A stretch of DNA of 64,000 bases from Rhypophila decipiens (taxonomy: Eukaryota > Ascomycota > Sordariomycetes > Sordariales > Naviculisporaceae), in NCBI GenBank assembly GCA_033297075.1, contig MU858083.1, forward strand, positions 62,001 through 126,000, read 5' to 3'. Every line of letters begins with the position of its first letter. Position 1 is the stretch's first letter. The position numbers were made by a program, and so were the translations under genes. The notes beneath the pieces are model-generated. The model made no database searches and had not been told where the DNA came from. It saw only the letters and a list, made by a program, of their open reading frames with translations. Shown in pieces: positions 10,926-23,771 of this stretch.

Positions 10926-11689
10926 TTTAAGACCATAAAAACCCAATTTTCCTTCCAGTCTGGTGAATATATACAACACCCGCCAGTAACAATGTGTTGC
11001 GATGCCTGTGGATTAAATTCGTGATAATTGATTCGTCCATGAAAGAAGTGAAGTTGAAAGCGGAACCGCCACAGATCGATCTGTCCCGGGTAGGGAGCGG
11101 CTAAAATCGGCGGACCGTCACCCTATTGGCTGCTGCGGCGGTTTTGTTTCAGGGGCATATCAGAGCCCTGCTAAGAAACGAAACCCAGCTGCCAATCTCT
11201 CTCTTTACAATCTGTTCGTCGTCTTTCTCAGAAACTTGATGCTTCCTTTTGGGACCCCTAGTATCCTCATTTGAAGGTCGTGATATTCATTAGGTATATA
11301 TTCCAGATACTATCTCTATAATGGTTCGTTACCCCATATATATCCCATGGCCTCCCATACACCCGTCATGAAAGTGTATATACTCTTGTACGCAGATACA
11401 GTAAATACAATAAAGACGCTTGCACCAAACCAAACTCAGAAAAAGAAAATGGGAGGGCTTATACAACGTACAAAGCCAAACAAATGAGATGAACTCAAAC
11501 CTGCATACATGCTCTCTCGCTTTCCTTCCTAATGCAAGCAATAACGTATGTGGAACCGACTTGGTACCATGCAATGATCGCCAACTCGATCTTGACGAAG
11601 TTGAGTATTTCTCATGGAACCTATCTTCCCGGGTGGCGATCCGGTTTCATTGCCCCGTCGGCCATTTACCAGGGTAAAGGTAAGAAACA
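10926..11689. other. Intergenic region
   Basis: About 760 bp with only short, oddly composed open frames. It includes the 5' flank of the glycosylasparaginase gene and the 3' flank of the transporter gene. Nothing else seen. Confidence 0.5.
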
Positions 11690-14022
11690 TCAATGAAGTT
11701 CTTGTCTCCCAGGAATATACGGCTTCGTGTCCGACTTGATGATGTAAACTTCACCAATCAGCACTACAAGCCCAACCACCATGGCAATCGAGATGATGGG
11801 CAGATTGACGCGCGCAAACTCGAGACGGCGAACGTGAATATGCTTCCTCTCAAGAATATCGCGCCAGAGCAAACCAGCGAGCGAGGCGCTGAAGGCTGTG
11901 CTGAAGGCGCCGTAGTTGACGCCGATGGCCATGGCGTAAATGGTTGCCCAGAAAGTGCGCTCGCTGATGTAACCAGAAGAGTTTGGATCATTGTGAATCT
12001 CGAGCCACGCTTGGACAACGCGCGACAAGAGGATGGTGGTGCCGATGTTGGTACCGGAGAACTAATGACACAAAGAAATATCATGCGTCAGCAGATTTCA
12101 ATCTTCAACATTCCATCATGACTTACATTGCACAAAATGACAGACAGGAAACCCATGCCGCCAATGGCACCTATCGTCCCCGTCTTCTCCACCCAGTGGT
12201 CCCATCCGTAGGCAAAAACGGGGACCCAGCCCTTGGTGACCAACCCTTGCACGAGGACAAACATGGTGAATGCGAATGGTATCAACGCAAATGGGAGATG
12301 ACCCATCACTGCCGTGGCTGTTGGAAAGGTCTCCTGACACCACCGATGGCCATCACGTAGGGCAACTCCCAGGGTGCGTGGTCCAGGATCAGGTTCCTCA
12401 AAGTCTTCCATGTCCTCAACCTTTTGCTTTTCCACGTCCCCTTTCTCCCTTACCTCGCCCGGCCCCTTGGACGACTCTTGTGAGCCCCGTTTCTCGTCTG
12501 GGAGAGAGGACTTCTCGGCCGCTGTCGTGATTTCGTCCCTAGTAAGTGACTTTTCGATATTTCCATTCCGGTTTCTGACCTCGCCATCATGTGAGTCCGA
12601 ATCGGTAACGGCAACATCATCCCGAGAAAGAAGATTGAGCTGTGCCTCCTGTTCTGCCCGCCGTCTGGCCTCTTTCTCTCGTCGGAACTGGGCCACCTCT
12701 TCCCGCCCTTTGCGAGCAATCTCGCGGGTCTCCTTGCGGTGCTTCCAGCCAAAAATGATGTCCCATATTAGCATGATGACTGCCGCTGGCAGCGTCACAT
12801 AATAGACCTGCAACTCCTGCTCCTTGGAGCTCATGATAGCATTCGCCACTAACAAGGTGATGAGAGTGGCCGCCATGATGATGCCTCCAAAAGAAGCACC
12901 GCCTTTATCGAGGAAGGGATTCATGATCTCCTCCAACGAAAGCACTTTTCCTTGCTCGTCGTTGATGTGCTCGTTCTCCTGCTCCTCGGCGTTTCCTCTA
13001 GCGTTAGGAATATTCGGGTTCACCGGTTTCCTCCTCCTCGCCTCCTCGGGTAGTTCATGCATCTTGATCGACATGGGAATCAGCGACTCGTTGGCAAAGA
13101 CGATGTAGAGAAGGAACGGAAACAGGACTATAGCCGTGGCGACGGTGGGAACCACCATGTGAGCCGTATAATCAATAAACTTGATTTTGAAAGCGCCGGC
13201 AAGCACGAGATTGGTCGGGTTCGATGAGACGAGAATGGCAGATGCAATGTTGGCCACTGCAAACTGTGTATGGATCCATGCTCTGGGATGGACAATATTG
13301 CTCGAGACGCGAGTCATATAAGCCAAAAAGGCCGTCCCGGAGAGAATAATCGGGTCATTGCCGATGAAGCTGCCGAGCACGAAGAAAAAGGCATAAAGGT
13401 AGAAGAAGAGACGATGGCCGACTTCGCCCCCCAACTGTAGGACCTTGAAGGCCAAGTATCTGATCAGCCCCGAGGCGTCGATGGAGATGGCGATATAAGC
13501 AAGGGTGATGAAGAAAATCATTATATCGTAGGGCAGGATGTCGTTTGCGCCGATAGTGCCATCATGAACCTCTTTCCTCCCAATGGCGCCGATAGCGAGT
13601 AGGAATAGGTCAGCAATTAATGGGGCCGTAACAAAGTTCATGGGGAACCTGAACCATGCAATCGGCGAGGTATTCTGACTCGCGCCATGACGCCGGGATT
13701 TGTCGTCTTTCCTAGGTCCAACTATACACCAATCGACCAGCTTTTGGTGGATGAAATCCGTGACAAGCCGGGGGGCTGGTATGGGAATATGGAAAGGAAA
13801 GAGGACGACCAGATCTGTATGTTGAGTTGGTCAGATGGGCATATAACAAGCTGGGTCAACCAGCTCAGCAGGTTCAAGTCAGTATTCGAACAACCTACTA
13901 GCAGCGATAAAGACTAGCAGAGTGACAATGGATTTCCACTCCTTGATTTTGTTGACATTGAGGAACTCCTGGCGGTCCAATTCGTACTGAGCCGCTGACA
14001 TGGCTTCCTCCTCTGGCGTCAT
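11690..14022 (-). CDS. ArsB/NhaD-type (citrate-transporter-like) membrane ion transporter
   Basis: Predicted CDS is complement(11690..12061, 12127..13814, 13899..14022), 727 residues, introns 65 and 84 nt, all in frame. The protein has many hydrophobic segments: one near residue 35 (SIVTLLVFIAA followed by LVVLFPFHIPIPAP), a cluster from PMNFVTAPLIADLFLLAIGA through ILPYDIMIFFITLAYIAIS, FFYLYAFFFVLGSFIGNDPI and FAVANIASAILVSSNPTNLV, then a long charged cytoplasmic loop (about residues 390-560) rich in Glu, Arg and Lys, and a second membrane half ending before KPYIPGRQELH. The SNPTNLVLAGAF and GNDPIILSGTAF stretches are characteristic of this superfamily. The substrate (Na+/H+, arsenite, dicarboxylate or other anion) cannot be deduced. 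The start at 14022 gives MTPEEEAMSAAQYEL. Confidence 0.85.
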
Positions 14023-15518
14023 ACTGGCTGCGGTGGGAACGCTGTCGACTCGCTCAGCGTAATGCAGCAGTGAGGAGTGAATTCTTGAAAGAAAGCATTG
14101 AGTTGGAATGAGTTGATATATCGGATGAGACAAGAAGGATGAGCCAGAGGTCTGGGGGACTTTGAGGTTGATCAAGAAGAAATTTTATTAAGTGAGATTC
14201 ATTGTGGCGCGGGGTTTCTGGGGTTGGCGAAGTTGGTGGTTGGTTGATAGCCCAGTAACAGACACTGCCAGGCCCCCTAGTCAAAGCATCTGGCCAGTTT
14301 GTTCCGGGACGGGCACACGTGCGGCAGTCCCTGCTCTTCATTTGTTTTGTGGGGCCGAGATGGCTGTCTTGGCCTTTGAGTGGCTCGCTTGCCAAGACCG
14401 TCAAGATGGGCCGGGACGGGCTTGGCTCTCTTGTCTGAAGTGAAAAAAGCAGCAGCAGTCAAGAGACCCGATTCAGGAGCTCGGGCCACTCCCACCAGTA
14501 TCAAATGTTACTGCGTCAGGATGTCAACCTCAGGAATGCCCCAAATGCCATGAGATCAAAGTGTGACGAGCTTTTGCTGGTCGGTCCCGGATTGGGCATC
14601 GGGTCAATGGGTAATCAGGGAAATATTGGCGGTGAGCGCGGATTGCGGGGCGCTGTTAAGACTTGCAGGAGGCTCTGCGCCCGGTTTGTTAGGCAGCCAA
14701 GACCCGCCAGAAGTGTCTCAAAATCCCGTAGGGATAGTGGACCCTAACCCTGTCCCTCAGCGCCGGGTCCTTGACCCCTTGGAAGTTGTCCGGTGCAAAA
14801 CGATATCTTATTTGAACCACACAGGTAAAAACCGTAGTGTAATCAACTCCAAACACTTGCATTTTCTAGCTAGTGCGTCGCAAGCCGTCGAAAGAGCATC
14901 AGAAATGAGCAATATTTACCCATCGACAAGTTCAGAGAGGGGAAACATGTCGCGTGCTCTCGGGTACATCGTATTCCTCCATTCGATGCCGCCTCCATTG
15001 TCAACCCTCTCCCAACTGGGTGACCGATGCACCACCGAAGCCTGGAACCCCCACCTTTTGTGAGCGCGCTGTCCAACCGTTCGCCTCAAAAACAGGATGG
15101 CTGATCGTTTTTCAGTGGCTTGTTCGGGGTCACGAACTTCTGTAGGGGGAAGGTACAAGGAGGCTCTGTATATTGCGCCGCGAATCTGAGTACCAGTCAT
15201 ACAGGAAGGAGCAGGAACGTAAGCTTCCAGTTCACACTTGATCGTGCTGTCAACCGTTCCTTGGGTCATCCCGCTCCCCTCCAAAATCCATCCCCACATG
15301 GAAGCTTATTTCAGACAAGGACCCATTGTTTCCCTCTTTTATCCCTATTTACAATTCCCTTGTTTACAAGTCCACTTACAAGGCCCATTATCCTGACGTT
15401 CTTCTTTTTCGGTTTTTGGTTCTGCCAAAACGCCATCACTCAATTCCATACCTTGTAGTAGAAAGCCAGGGACACCTAGATACAAGTGAAAACCAGTCGA
15501 AACCGCGGCGCCGAGGTC
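14023..15518. other. Divergent intergenic region
   Basis: About 1.5 kb between the ion transporter (minus) and the multi-pass membrane protein (plus). It should carry both promoters. No further gene recognised. Confidence 0.5.
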
Positions 15519-17838
15519 ATGCCACCGGCTCTTCTCAGCGCCCTCGCCAATGGAAGCCTACTAGATGCCGCCAGCAACGCCTCCTCGGCCGTGAACTCGA
15601 CACTCAATGGTGATGGTTTATATGTCATTTGTGCCTGGCCAGTCTCGGGCCAATACGGTCCTGGCTCTAGATTCCTGTTCGTTCAAATACTCCCCCTTCC
15701 CGTCCCTACCGATGCGTCGGCCCGACTCAACCGACTGACTTCTATGGTGCCAAGATACTATGCTCTCGTCGCGGCATGTGTGTTCGCGAGAAAGGCAGAC
15801 TGGCTTCGGGGCGCCTGTCTTGCGGGCGCTCTAATCATTCCCGCCGTCGCGGCTCTTCATGGAATCATCCTCGCCATCATGCATATTCCAGGTGGGACCA
15901 GTCTCGTGCACCGCCAAGGCAGAATACCAAAGTCTCACTAACTGTCGTGCCCACCAGGTGCCGTGGATATGGACATCTACGGAGCTTTTCAGGCCTGTTG
16001 CATCGGTGTCCTCGCCGCTCCAATCACGGTCAAGCTTTCCAAGACGTACTTCAACGACCCTGGCCGTAATACCATTTTCATGTGGACTCTCTTGCTCCTT
16101 GGTGGTGAGCGCCAGACCCCACCCCTGTACCACAGCCATGATGCTGACTCGACCAAAGGACTTCTTAGCTTGACGGTCGAGTTTTACCGTGTTTCGCCGA
16201 CCAAGTGCAATCTGTTTGATGATGATCACAATCCCATTCTCGATCCCGGCCTCTTTCCCTACCAAGAAGGGTCGATCTGCGGTCTCAAATGTGAGGTTGG
16301 TAATGGGCCGACTTCTTCCATGCGTACTGGTGCGGTCAACAATATTTATGTGATCCCTGCCCCGAAGCCTCTTACCACTGGGACGGCGACCCTTCTGGCT
16401 GCTGCGTGCTGCATTCCCGCCATCCTGTTGCTGGTCTCCATGTGGAACACCATCCTGGAGAGAAACTGGGAGTCCCGCTTCGGGCGCAAAGAAGAGGGGC
16501 TAGATGATATCATTGAAGGGACCAATGCGGCCACTATCAGGAAGATGAGGCTCGTCAACGAGAGAATCGGGTCCTTCCTAGGTCTTATCCAGGCCTTGGT
16601 ATTTGGAAGTGCTGTCCTGGCCATTCTCATTCTTGGCGAAATCAACTTCTTCAGTCCTCAGACCAGATATCAGACCGAACCAATCGAAAGTATAGGTGAG
16701 CATCTTGGAGCGCAATACCGGGTGGACACTCACTGAATGATGGCTAACCTGAAGTGAAGGACAATGGGGTCCTTTGGCCGGAGCCGCACTCGCTGCTCTT
16801 GGGTCTTTGTATGCCTGGTCGATGAAAGATCCAGAGCCAGCCAAAGAAGATTCTCCTTCACCGGAGGACATGCACCATTGCACGTGCACCCACCACCACG
16901 ACAATGGGTCGAATTTATCGTCGCGAGGCAGTACGGAGAATGATGGCGTTCATGACGAAGTCTTTGAGAGCCCCGCGCTTGAGCAAACCGTATTTCCAGA
17001 TCTCGAACATGCGATAAGCCCTCCCCAGATGGAGGAGGTTCGCAAAAGAGCCACGCTTCCACCATCCACCTACTCGCCACAAGCCCACGGGACTAGGGAT
17101 CGAGCAACGAGTTTCTTGAGCGAGCGGGGCCGCTCACCCGTCCCTTCGCCAACTAACAACGACGCGTCTGAACGGGAAGACGCTGGGGGTCGTCTCAAGA
17201 TTGCGTCCAAGTTGGCGAGGCTTAGTGAGAAGCTAGGAACAGCAGAGAAGGGCCTGTTTGACGACTCTGACTTTAGAGAAGGAGAGGCATCATTCTACCC
17301 AACAGTCCCTGGCGAGGAATGGAGAAACGCGGCCCTGCAATCGACCGAAGAACGCTACCAAGCGACAAGAGACTTGGAGCAGACGGAAAGAAGGTCGCGC
17401 TCGAGGGCACCCAGTTTTGCTGGAAGCGTCGCCTCGGGAATTGACGATGACGGCACTTCAAGGAGTCGGGCAGTTTCTCCTAGCCCCTCCGTCTCTCGCC
17501 CACGCAGATCAAGTACCTTGGGCTATCAAAGCTCGGCCCCACGACGGAGCGTGACTTCGCCGGGCTCACCGCCAATCCCCGAACGGTCGTCAACCCTGAC
17601 TGTCCCAGGTCAAATCCATCATCACGGCAGCACCCGGCAAAGATCGTCTCCCGGCTCAGGGGCACTGTTTATCTCTGTGCCAGAAGCGGATTTTGCCGAG
17701 CAAAGCCCTATCAGTCCCGAGACGCCCGCTATCATTGTTTCGGCCGACCCGGAAACAATTACCAGCACAGACGGCCTTGCGGAGAGTCCCACTTCTGCCG
17801 GCCCGAGTAGACCAGTTCTAAAGGAGTTTCCGCACTGA
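15519..17838 (+). CDS. Multi-pass membrane protein of unknown function
   Basis: Predicted CDS is join(15519..15676, 15755..15891, 15958..16104, 16159..16695, 16760..17838), 685 residues; four introns of 54-78 nt, all keeping frame. The third intron (54 nt) has no stop and could be read through. The first intron uses a weak donor (GTTCGT), but removing it gives a smooth join, GSRFLYYALVAACVFARKAD. Residues 1-25 are Asn/Ser/Ala-rich. About six hydrophobic segments lie between residues 45 and 435, including ACLAGALIIPAVAALHGIIL, NTIFMWTLLLLGGLLSL, LLAAACCIPAILLLVSMW, LIQALVFGSAVLAILILGEI and PLAGAALAALGSLYAW. The last 240 residues are a Ser/Pro/Arg-rich, low-complexity cytoplasmic tail with a His-rich patch (HHCTCTHHHDNGS). 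I do not recognise a named family; the layout suggests a plasma-membrane protein with a regulated tail. Confidence 0.8.
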
Positions 17839-19216
17839 TAGACACACGAGACACTGTTTGCTGTGGAATTGCATTCCATAGACAACAAAAGCGAATCCAC
17901 GCCTACCCCTCTTATTGGAGATGCCGAAACAACCAACGGGACGAGAAGTCACCGCTTTACACTACTAACGTTTTTAACGACAACAACCGCCAACAAGTTG
18001 CAAATGCCAACTGTCGAGTCAAACACGCTTCTGGCGTGATTGTATGGAGCTTATTGCTCCATCATACGTTTCATGGTCATTTATATCCTACCAGCCACCA
18101 ACACATTGATAACCTCATGAGTTTGTGATCTCAGATTACGTCCAAGCCCTCGCAGGGGTTCCGACCAACAGCTCAGGCTCACAATATACCAACCTTGATG
18201 CACGATAGAAAGCTTTATACAACAGAATACGGACAATGGAACCAATACACGGAACGATACTGGAAAGCTATCATGATAAGTAACGTCGATATGGATTTGG
18301 ATATGTACGATGGATTTTGAATCACAAATGGGAATGTGTACAATGGGAATGTGTACATGTACATGATAATGATAATGACGGGAGATAGGGTTTTTCATTT
18401 TTGGCTGAGATCTTTAGGGATCTTCGATTTTACCCTCATGACTTCTTTTCTGTTTTGGATAGAGTATAGATACCCAATTTTCGTGTAATACCAGGATTGC
18501 TTATTTCCGGAGCACAGGATTTGTCTACTGTTCGGTCCTTCGAAGAGCTCCGAGATATGACCCCTCAACTTCCCGAGGACAGGTGCGGTGAACCTGTAGA
18601 TCAATACACTGACCTCATCAGAACTGCCGTGAATGTGTAACATCACGACATCTGCATGGCGGCTGTATCCCTGTACAATATGTTCCAGGACTTGAGCAAA
18701 TCACGAAACGTGGAACAAGGAAACCCGGACTTATGAGTTGAACTGGCATGGAGACGCGTGCCATAAGACGGTTGAATCACTAGCTTGTGTAACATCCTCG
18801 TTAATTGGCGACCAACCAGACCCTCGGAGTTCTTTTGTACGACCAAAGGCCTCAACATGTATTGGAAAAGAAATGGCGATGAGCGCCACGGATGCTACGA
18901 TCCCCGCGTCTAGTCCGATTTCAATTGGACGAGGCAGTTAATTTATTTGAACTTGATTTGAGTTGTCATCAAGTGCGAGAATGTTACACTCTAGATGTGG
19001 AGCTATTCCCAATCGTCGGGTTCTAGTCCGAGGTGGGTGTAACGGCGGGATAGAGAATCGAATTGTGGTGATGGACTTTACGTATAAATGGGACCTTGCT
19101 TGGCTACCGGTGTGGACTGAGCTTTCAGAGGGCTCGAGGTTGAACTTGAGCTTGGTAAAAGACGTTTAGCAAGCAAATCCTGCTACCAAGTATTCAGCCT
19201 TATTGTCAGTATCAAC
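17839..19216. other. Intergenic region
   Basis: About 1.4 kb. Contains short local repeats near 18,300-18,375 (GGGAATGTGTACA twice, ATGATA units) and no convincing gene. The right end is the promoter side of the GMC oxidoreductase gene. Confidence 0.5.
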
Positions 19217-21535
19217 ATGCCGCTCTCAAGAGGCACAGGACTTGCCTGGGCCCTAGCCGGTCTTTGGATCACCGCTTCATTGCCCGGGGTCTTGTCTCAA
19301 ACTACCAACAGCAAGGGCGGGACTATCAAGGAGAGCTATGATTATGTCATTGTTGGTGGAGGGACGTCCGGCCTTACTGTAGGCGACAGGCTGAGTGAGA
19401 GTGGGAAGTGTAAGTGAGATGGCCATTCAGTGTTGACAGCCATGGTTACTTACATGTATTGACAAAACAGACTCTGTTCTGGCTATTGAATATGGCTACA
19501 TAGGTACATGACCCTATCCATCTTTCGTGCCACGCATCAGGAAGAGTTGACGATCATGACTAACTTCAAAACAGAACCCGACGGACTACGACTGGGACAA
19601 AACACATACAATATCACATCTGCACCTGCGGCTGGGCTGAATAACAAGACCTTTTCCGTCGACGTCGGCTGTATCGTTGGCGGCAGCTCCGCCGTCAACG
19701 GCAGGGCCTTGCAACGCGGGACCAAGGACGACTATGACATCTGGAGTCAGCTTGGCGGTAGTGGTCCTGATGGGCCATGGAGCTGGAAGAACCTGCTCAA
19801 GTATTTCAGAAAGGTGTGTGATTACTCAAGAGACAGTGCTGTTTGAACATGGTGAAAGTGTACTGATCTTGGTTTCAAGGGTCTCCAACTTGTGCCACCC
19901 AACCCGGACATTCCCGCCGACTTCAACTTTACGGTCGACTACAAGTACTGGGGCCAGAACAACGGGAACAAAAGCGTCTTTGCCATGTATGGGAACACGA
20001 TCCCGCCGAATGCTTGTAAGTCAAGCCACTCCACTTCAGTATCCACCCAGCTAGCCTTGCTAACATAACATCATTTTCTTCTTCTTCTTCCAGACCCATT
20101 ATACCAAGGCACCAAACAGCTTCCCGGTGTCAACGTCCCAGAAGATGGCGGTAACGGCGAGCTCGGCCTACTTTACTACATGCAAGCCACAGACCCAAGA
20201 ACAGGGAATCGTTCATACGCACGCACTGCACACTGGGACGGCTTGAACCGACCAAACTATGACCTCCTCGTCGGGACCAGAGTCAACAGGATTGTGTTCG
20301 AAGGAACCACCGCAGTAGGCGTGCAAACCACACCGCGCGGCGGGACGGGTCCATCATTAATCATCAAGGCCAAAAAGGAAGTCATCCTCGCAGCTGGGAC
20401 GATCCACACACCGCAGATCCTACAGCTCAGCGGTGTTGGACCCGCTAATCTACTCAAGAAGGCGGGCATCAAAGTCAAGGTTGATCTTCCTGGTGTTGGC
20501 GCCAACTTTCAAGATCACACCTTTGTTAGCGATGTTTCCTTTCGATGTGAGCGCATGTCCCCGTGCTCTCTGTCAAACCTGTCGACTAAGCACCATGTGC
20601 AATACTATAGGGGGCACACCACCACCAATCCCACAATCCCTCATATCTCAAACCCCCGCCTCGAACGGTATATCCAGAACATACCTAGGCCTATCCGTGC
20701 CTCTATCCGTCGTCAGCGCAAACTACTCCTCCATCGCGCAAACCCTCCTCTCTCAATCCTCAGCGTCCGTCTTACCGCCTGATTCCCATCCCTCCATAGT
20801 CAAGGGCTATTCATCCCAGAAGTCCCTCCTGGCCAAGTCAATCCTCTCTTCCAAGGACACCTCTCTATCCTACCTCCGAATCTCCCTTACCCCCCTGACA
20901 GTCCTACCGACCGACAATCCCAACGTCTCACCGGCAGGTCTATCCCTCCTGCCGATAAACATCCACCCTTTCTCACGGGGGACGGTTTATATCGACGCTG
21001 TCAAAACCAAAGCTGCTCTGTCATTAGCAGCGGCTTCTGAAATAGAGCCGATAGTCGATTACCGCGCCCTCTCAAATCCACTCGACATTTCCCTCGTAAT
21101 ATCTCAAATCAGGTTTCTCAGAGCGGTATTTACCTCTCCGAACGGTCCATTCGCCGCTTATAACGCGACGGAAATCAACCCGGGGCCACAGCTACAAACA
21201 GACGCAGAGCTGGAGAAGTGGATCAGAGAAAAAACATCGCCAAGTGTATATCACCCTGTGGGAACGTGCGCCAAGATGGAGAGAAGCTTGGGCGGAGTGG
21301 TGGATGAGAGCTTGAGAGTGTACGGGACAAGGGGATTGAGAATTATCGACGCGAGTATTTTCCCGCTTGTTACGGGGGCGACTACCAGCATGAGTGTTTA
21401 TGCTGTTGCTGAGAAGGTATGTCACCATTCTATGATGTGTGCCAAAGGCGTGAGTTGACTTAGCTGACGACTGACCTGTGACTTTAGGCCGCGGATCTGA
21501 TCAAGGCTGATCAGAAGGGTGGCCATGGACACTGA
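19217..21535 (+). CDS. Secreted GMC-family FAD oxidoreductase
   Basis: Predicted CDS is join(19217..19409, 19471..19503, 19575..19813, 19880..20015, 20094..20546, 20611..21416, 21488..21535), 635 residues, six short introns, one exon only 33 bp. A signal peptide is visible (LAWALAGLWITASLPGVLS). The FAD-binding fold begins YDYVIVGGGTSGLTVGDRL; GMC signature one is GCIVGGSSAVNGRALQRGT and signature two AAGTIHTPQILQLSGVGP. The C-terminal domain has PSVYHPVGTCAKM with the likely catalytic His, and RIIDASIFPLVTGATTSMSV. The family oxidises alcohols or sugars (aryl-alcohol oxidase, glucose oxidase, choline dehydrogenase types); the substrate cannot be told. Secretion and the aryl-alcohol-oxidase-like layout suggest extracellular H2O2 production or metabolite oxidation. 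All expected motifs are present, so it looks functional. Confidence 0.88.
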
Positions 21536-21966
21536 GCTGTTTTGAAGAGACACATTAATCCGCAGTTTAAAAGCTGAGCTGGGGCTGCGAGTGTAAACGT
21601 GAACAGTAAGGGGGAGGAAAAATGTCTGAAGTCAGATGGTCAGGAAATTGAGGGAATGAGCATCACAGCCAGATAGTAATCAGGTCCAGTGATGACGAGA
21701 TCATGGAATCTGATGGCATGTCCAGCTCGGGCTCGTGAAAGATGTGTTTGGCATTGAGAAAATTGAGGCCCTGCATATTCGAGATGAAGGGCATATGTAA
21801 CGTTCTATCGACAGCAATCGATATACAAAAGAAGAGAACAAAAAGGGGGTATATACAAAGTAAAAGGGGGGTATCCAGAAGCCACAAACATCATCAACAA
21901 ACATGCGTAACAACAACAATCCACCATCATATCATACTAAATCTCATCCCACACATTCAAACCAAC
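21536..21966. other. Convergent intergenic region
   Basis: About 430 bp between two convergent genes; holds their 3' UTRs. No other feature seen. Confidence 0.5.
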
Positions 21967-22788
21967 TCAAAGCATCACCCACGCCATCCAACCCAACACC
22001 GTCGCCCCAAACATCCCCTTGGCAACTCGCAGCCCGTTGGCAACATCTTTCTTCTCCCCCGTATCCCACGCAACCCCCGGACCAGCAGGCTCAGGCGCCG
22101 CCCCAGCCTTGACCTTCTTCCCACTAGGATACTGAATATTCCAAACAGTAGTCTCCTCCTTGGTATCCCCCAACACACTCGGCGTGCCAATCCCACTCGG
22201 ACAATCCGCCTGATTCTTGCCCCCCTCCCAGTCCAGCTGACAAACCTCGTCATTCCCCCACAAGCACAACGGATCCAGAATATTATACAGCTCGTAATTC
22301 TTGCCCACCCAGCTATCCTTCTTGCCCAAACAGTCCGCCACAAAGTTCATGCTATTCGACGCGCTCAGCGGCAATTTCCCTTCTGTCGTGTGTATAATAT
22401 CCGCGCACATGGAGATATCCACATCTTTATACGTCATTGCCGTCGCGCCGCCGGCAACTGGCTTTTCGGTGGCAGAGTACCCCGTGAGGAGGTAGTTCCA
22501 CGCGTCGTAGGATACATCGTGCGCGCCCTCGGACCGGTCTATGCGCAGGAGGTGGACCTTGCGGTCCTCGTAGGACAGCTCGACGCAGAGGTTCGTGCAG
22601 TCTATCGAGTTGGGCCAGTAGGCGATTCGGTTGGTGTTGACTTTGCAGCCTAGCACGCCGACCGAGGAGGAGTAAGACTCGTGGGGGGTTACCCAGGCTG
22701 TTCCTTCGTCGGCGGAGACGAGGACTGGGAGGACGAGGAGGGATAAGAAAGAGGCGCCCCGGAGGAGGGGGGAGGATTGTGGTATCAT
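21967..22788 (-). CDS. Secreted, probably GPI-anchored fungal protein of unknown function
   Basis: Single exon, 273 residues. Signal peptide at residues 1-26 (ASFLSLLVLPVLVSA). The mature part has spaced cysteines (VGVLGCKVNTNRIAYWP, DCTNLCVELSYEDRKVHLL, MCADIIHTTEG, VADCLGKKDSW, DPLCLWGNDEVCQLDW) and the segment RIDRSEGAHDVSYDAWNYL, which I believe is conserved in many ascomycete secreted proteins, though I cannot name a family. Near the C-terminus there is a Gly/Pro/Ala linker followed by a hydrophobic tail (MFGATVLGWMAWVML), which fits a GPI-attachment signal. A long plus-strand frame over the same bases is antisense with poor composition. Confidence 0.8.
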   Translation of the reverse strand: MIPQSSPLLRGASFLSLLVLPVLVSADEGTAWVTPHESYSSSVGVLGCKVNTNRIAYWPNSIDCTNLCVELSYEDRKVHLLRIDRSEGAHDVSYDAWNYLLTGYSATEKPVAGGATAMTYKDVDISMCADIIHTTEGKLPLSASNSMNFVADCLGKKDSWVGKNYELYNILDPLCLWGNDEVCQLDWEGGKNQADCPSGIGTPSVLGDTKEETTVWNIQYPSGKKVKAGAAPEPAGPGVAWDTGEKKDVANGLRVAKGMFGATVLGWMAWVML

Positions 22789-23543
22789 GTCGCGCGACTT
22801 ATATAGAGGTTTCGCGAACAGGTTGGGTTTATTGTGTGTTAAGGAGCGTCAATCGAAAGGAGCGGGTATTTTAAATTTCAAGATATGTTCATATTACGTG
22901 ATAATGATATAGAAACGAGTGACATGGTGACTGCGAAACACCGTGAGTTAAATCTGGCCGCGCGCGCGCTCAATTGTAGAGCAAAGAAGACATTGGCAAT
23001 CGCCGCCGCAAAATGCGTCTGACATTGAAGCAGGAAGGAAAACCAACAGAGTCGCAAGAAGGGGAAAAACGCCTCTGGGGGGGCAAGCAAGCGAGCGAGC
23101 GAACCAGCGCCAGCGCCCGCCAGCGAGGGCCGTGGCGTTGCAACGGTGCCTGAACTTGTCCAGTGATGAAATTAAGCTCAGATTAAGGACAATCCTGGCG
23201 TGGTCTAGCGCCCGCTGGGCGGGACGTCATGATTGGCTCCCGCTGTGAATTTCCCCGGACCCATTTTCAGGGTCAACGGGGGGGTTTTATCGCAAGGATT
23301 TCCTCGCGAGTCGTGAAATCTCATGATGGAATCTGAGCTGGGTCCATTTGCTGGCTCGTTCGGCTGGGTAAGGGCAAAAGGGAGGATGCTCAAGAAATCA
23401 CAGAGAAACAAAGTGCATTGTTCTTTACGAAGGTCCTTTCTGGGATCCATCATCCACGTGATAAGCGGAGCAAATGCCTGAGGGGTGTTGTGGTGTGACT
23501 AACATGAAGCTGCAGTTTTGCCTTTCATCCCAGCAAATCCAAA
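22789..23543. other. Intergenic region
   Basis: About 750 bp. Contains a short GCGA-rich simple repeat at about 23,085-23,125 and no gene. Right end abuts the tRNA gene. Confidence 0.5.
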
Positions 23544-23632
23544 CCCCTTGTGGTGTAGTTGGCTATCACGTTCGGCTGTAATTGTCTCAATCATAAACCG
23601 AAAGGTCACCGGCTCGATTCCGGTCGAGGGGA
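23544..23632 (+). tRNA. tRNA-Tyr (anticodon GTA) with a 15-nt intron
   Basis: A 7-bp acceptor stem pairs 23544-23550 (CCCCTTG) with 23625-23631 (CGAGGGG), one G-U pair included, followed by discriminator A. The D arm reads TGTAGTTGGCTATCAC, the anticodon stem TTCGG/CCGAA, the T arm CCGGCTCGATTCCGG. The enlarged loop fits C-T-GTA-A, then a 15-nt intron beginning TTGTCTC, at the usual site one base after the anticodon. A T-rich run just downstream (23639-23652) can end Pol III transcription. Tyr is the best reading; it rests on placing the intron at the canonical position. Confidence 0.75.
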
Positions 23633-23771
23633 CTCATCTTTTACACTTTTTTGCACTTTACCACCGTCCAACAAACCTCCATTCTTTGCAGCAATCAAGC
23701 CCAGAAACTCTGCATCGAATCATTTTTTATCAATCAAACTCTTCAACGAATGCAAACATGGTGTCAAGTCC

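Noticed and set aside
21742..22653. A 303-codon plus-strand open frame
   Set aside because: Antisense to the secreted protein at 21967-22788, which has a signal peptide, ordered cysteines and a GPI-type tail; the plus frame has Arg/His/Pro-biased composition.
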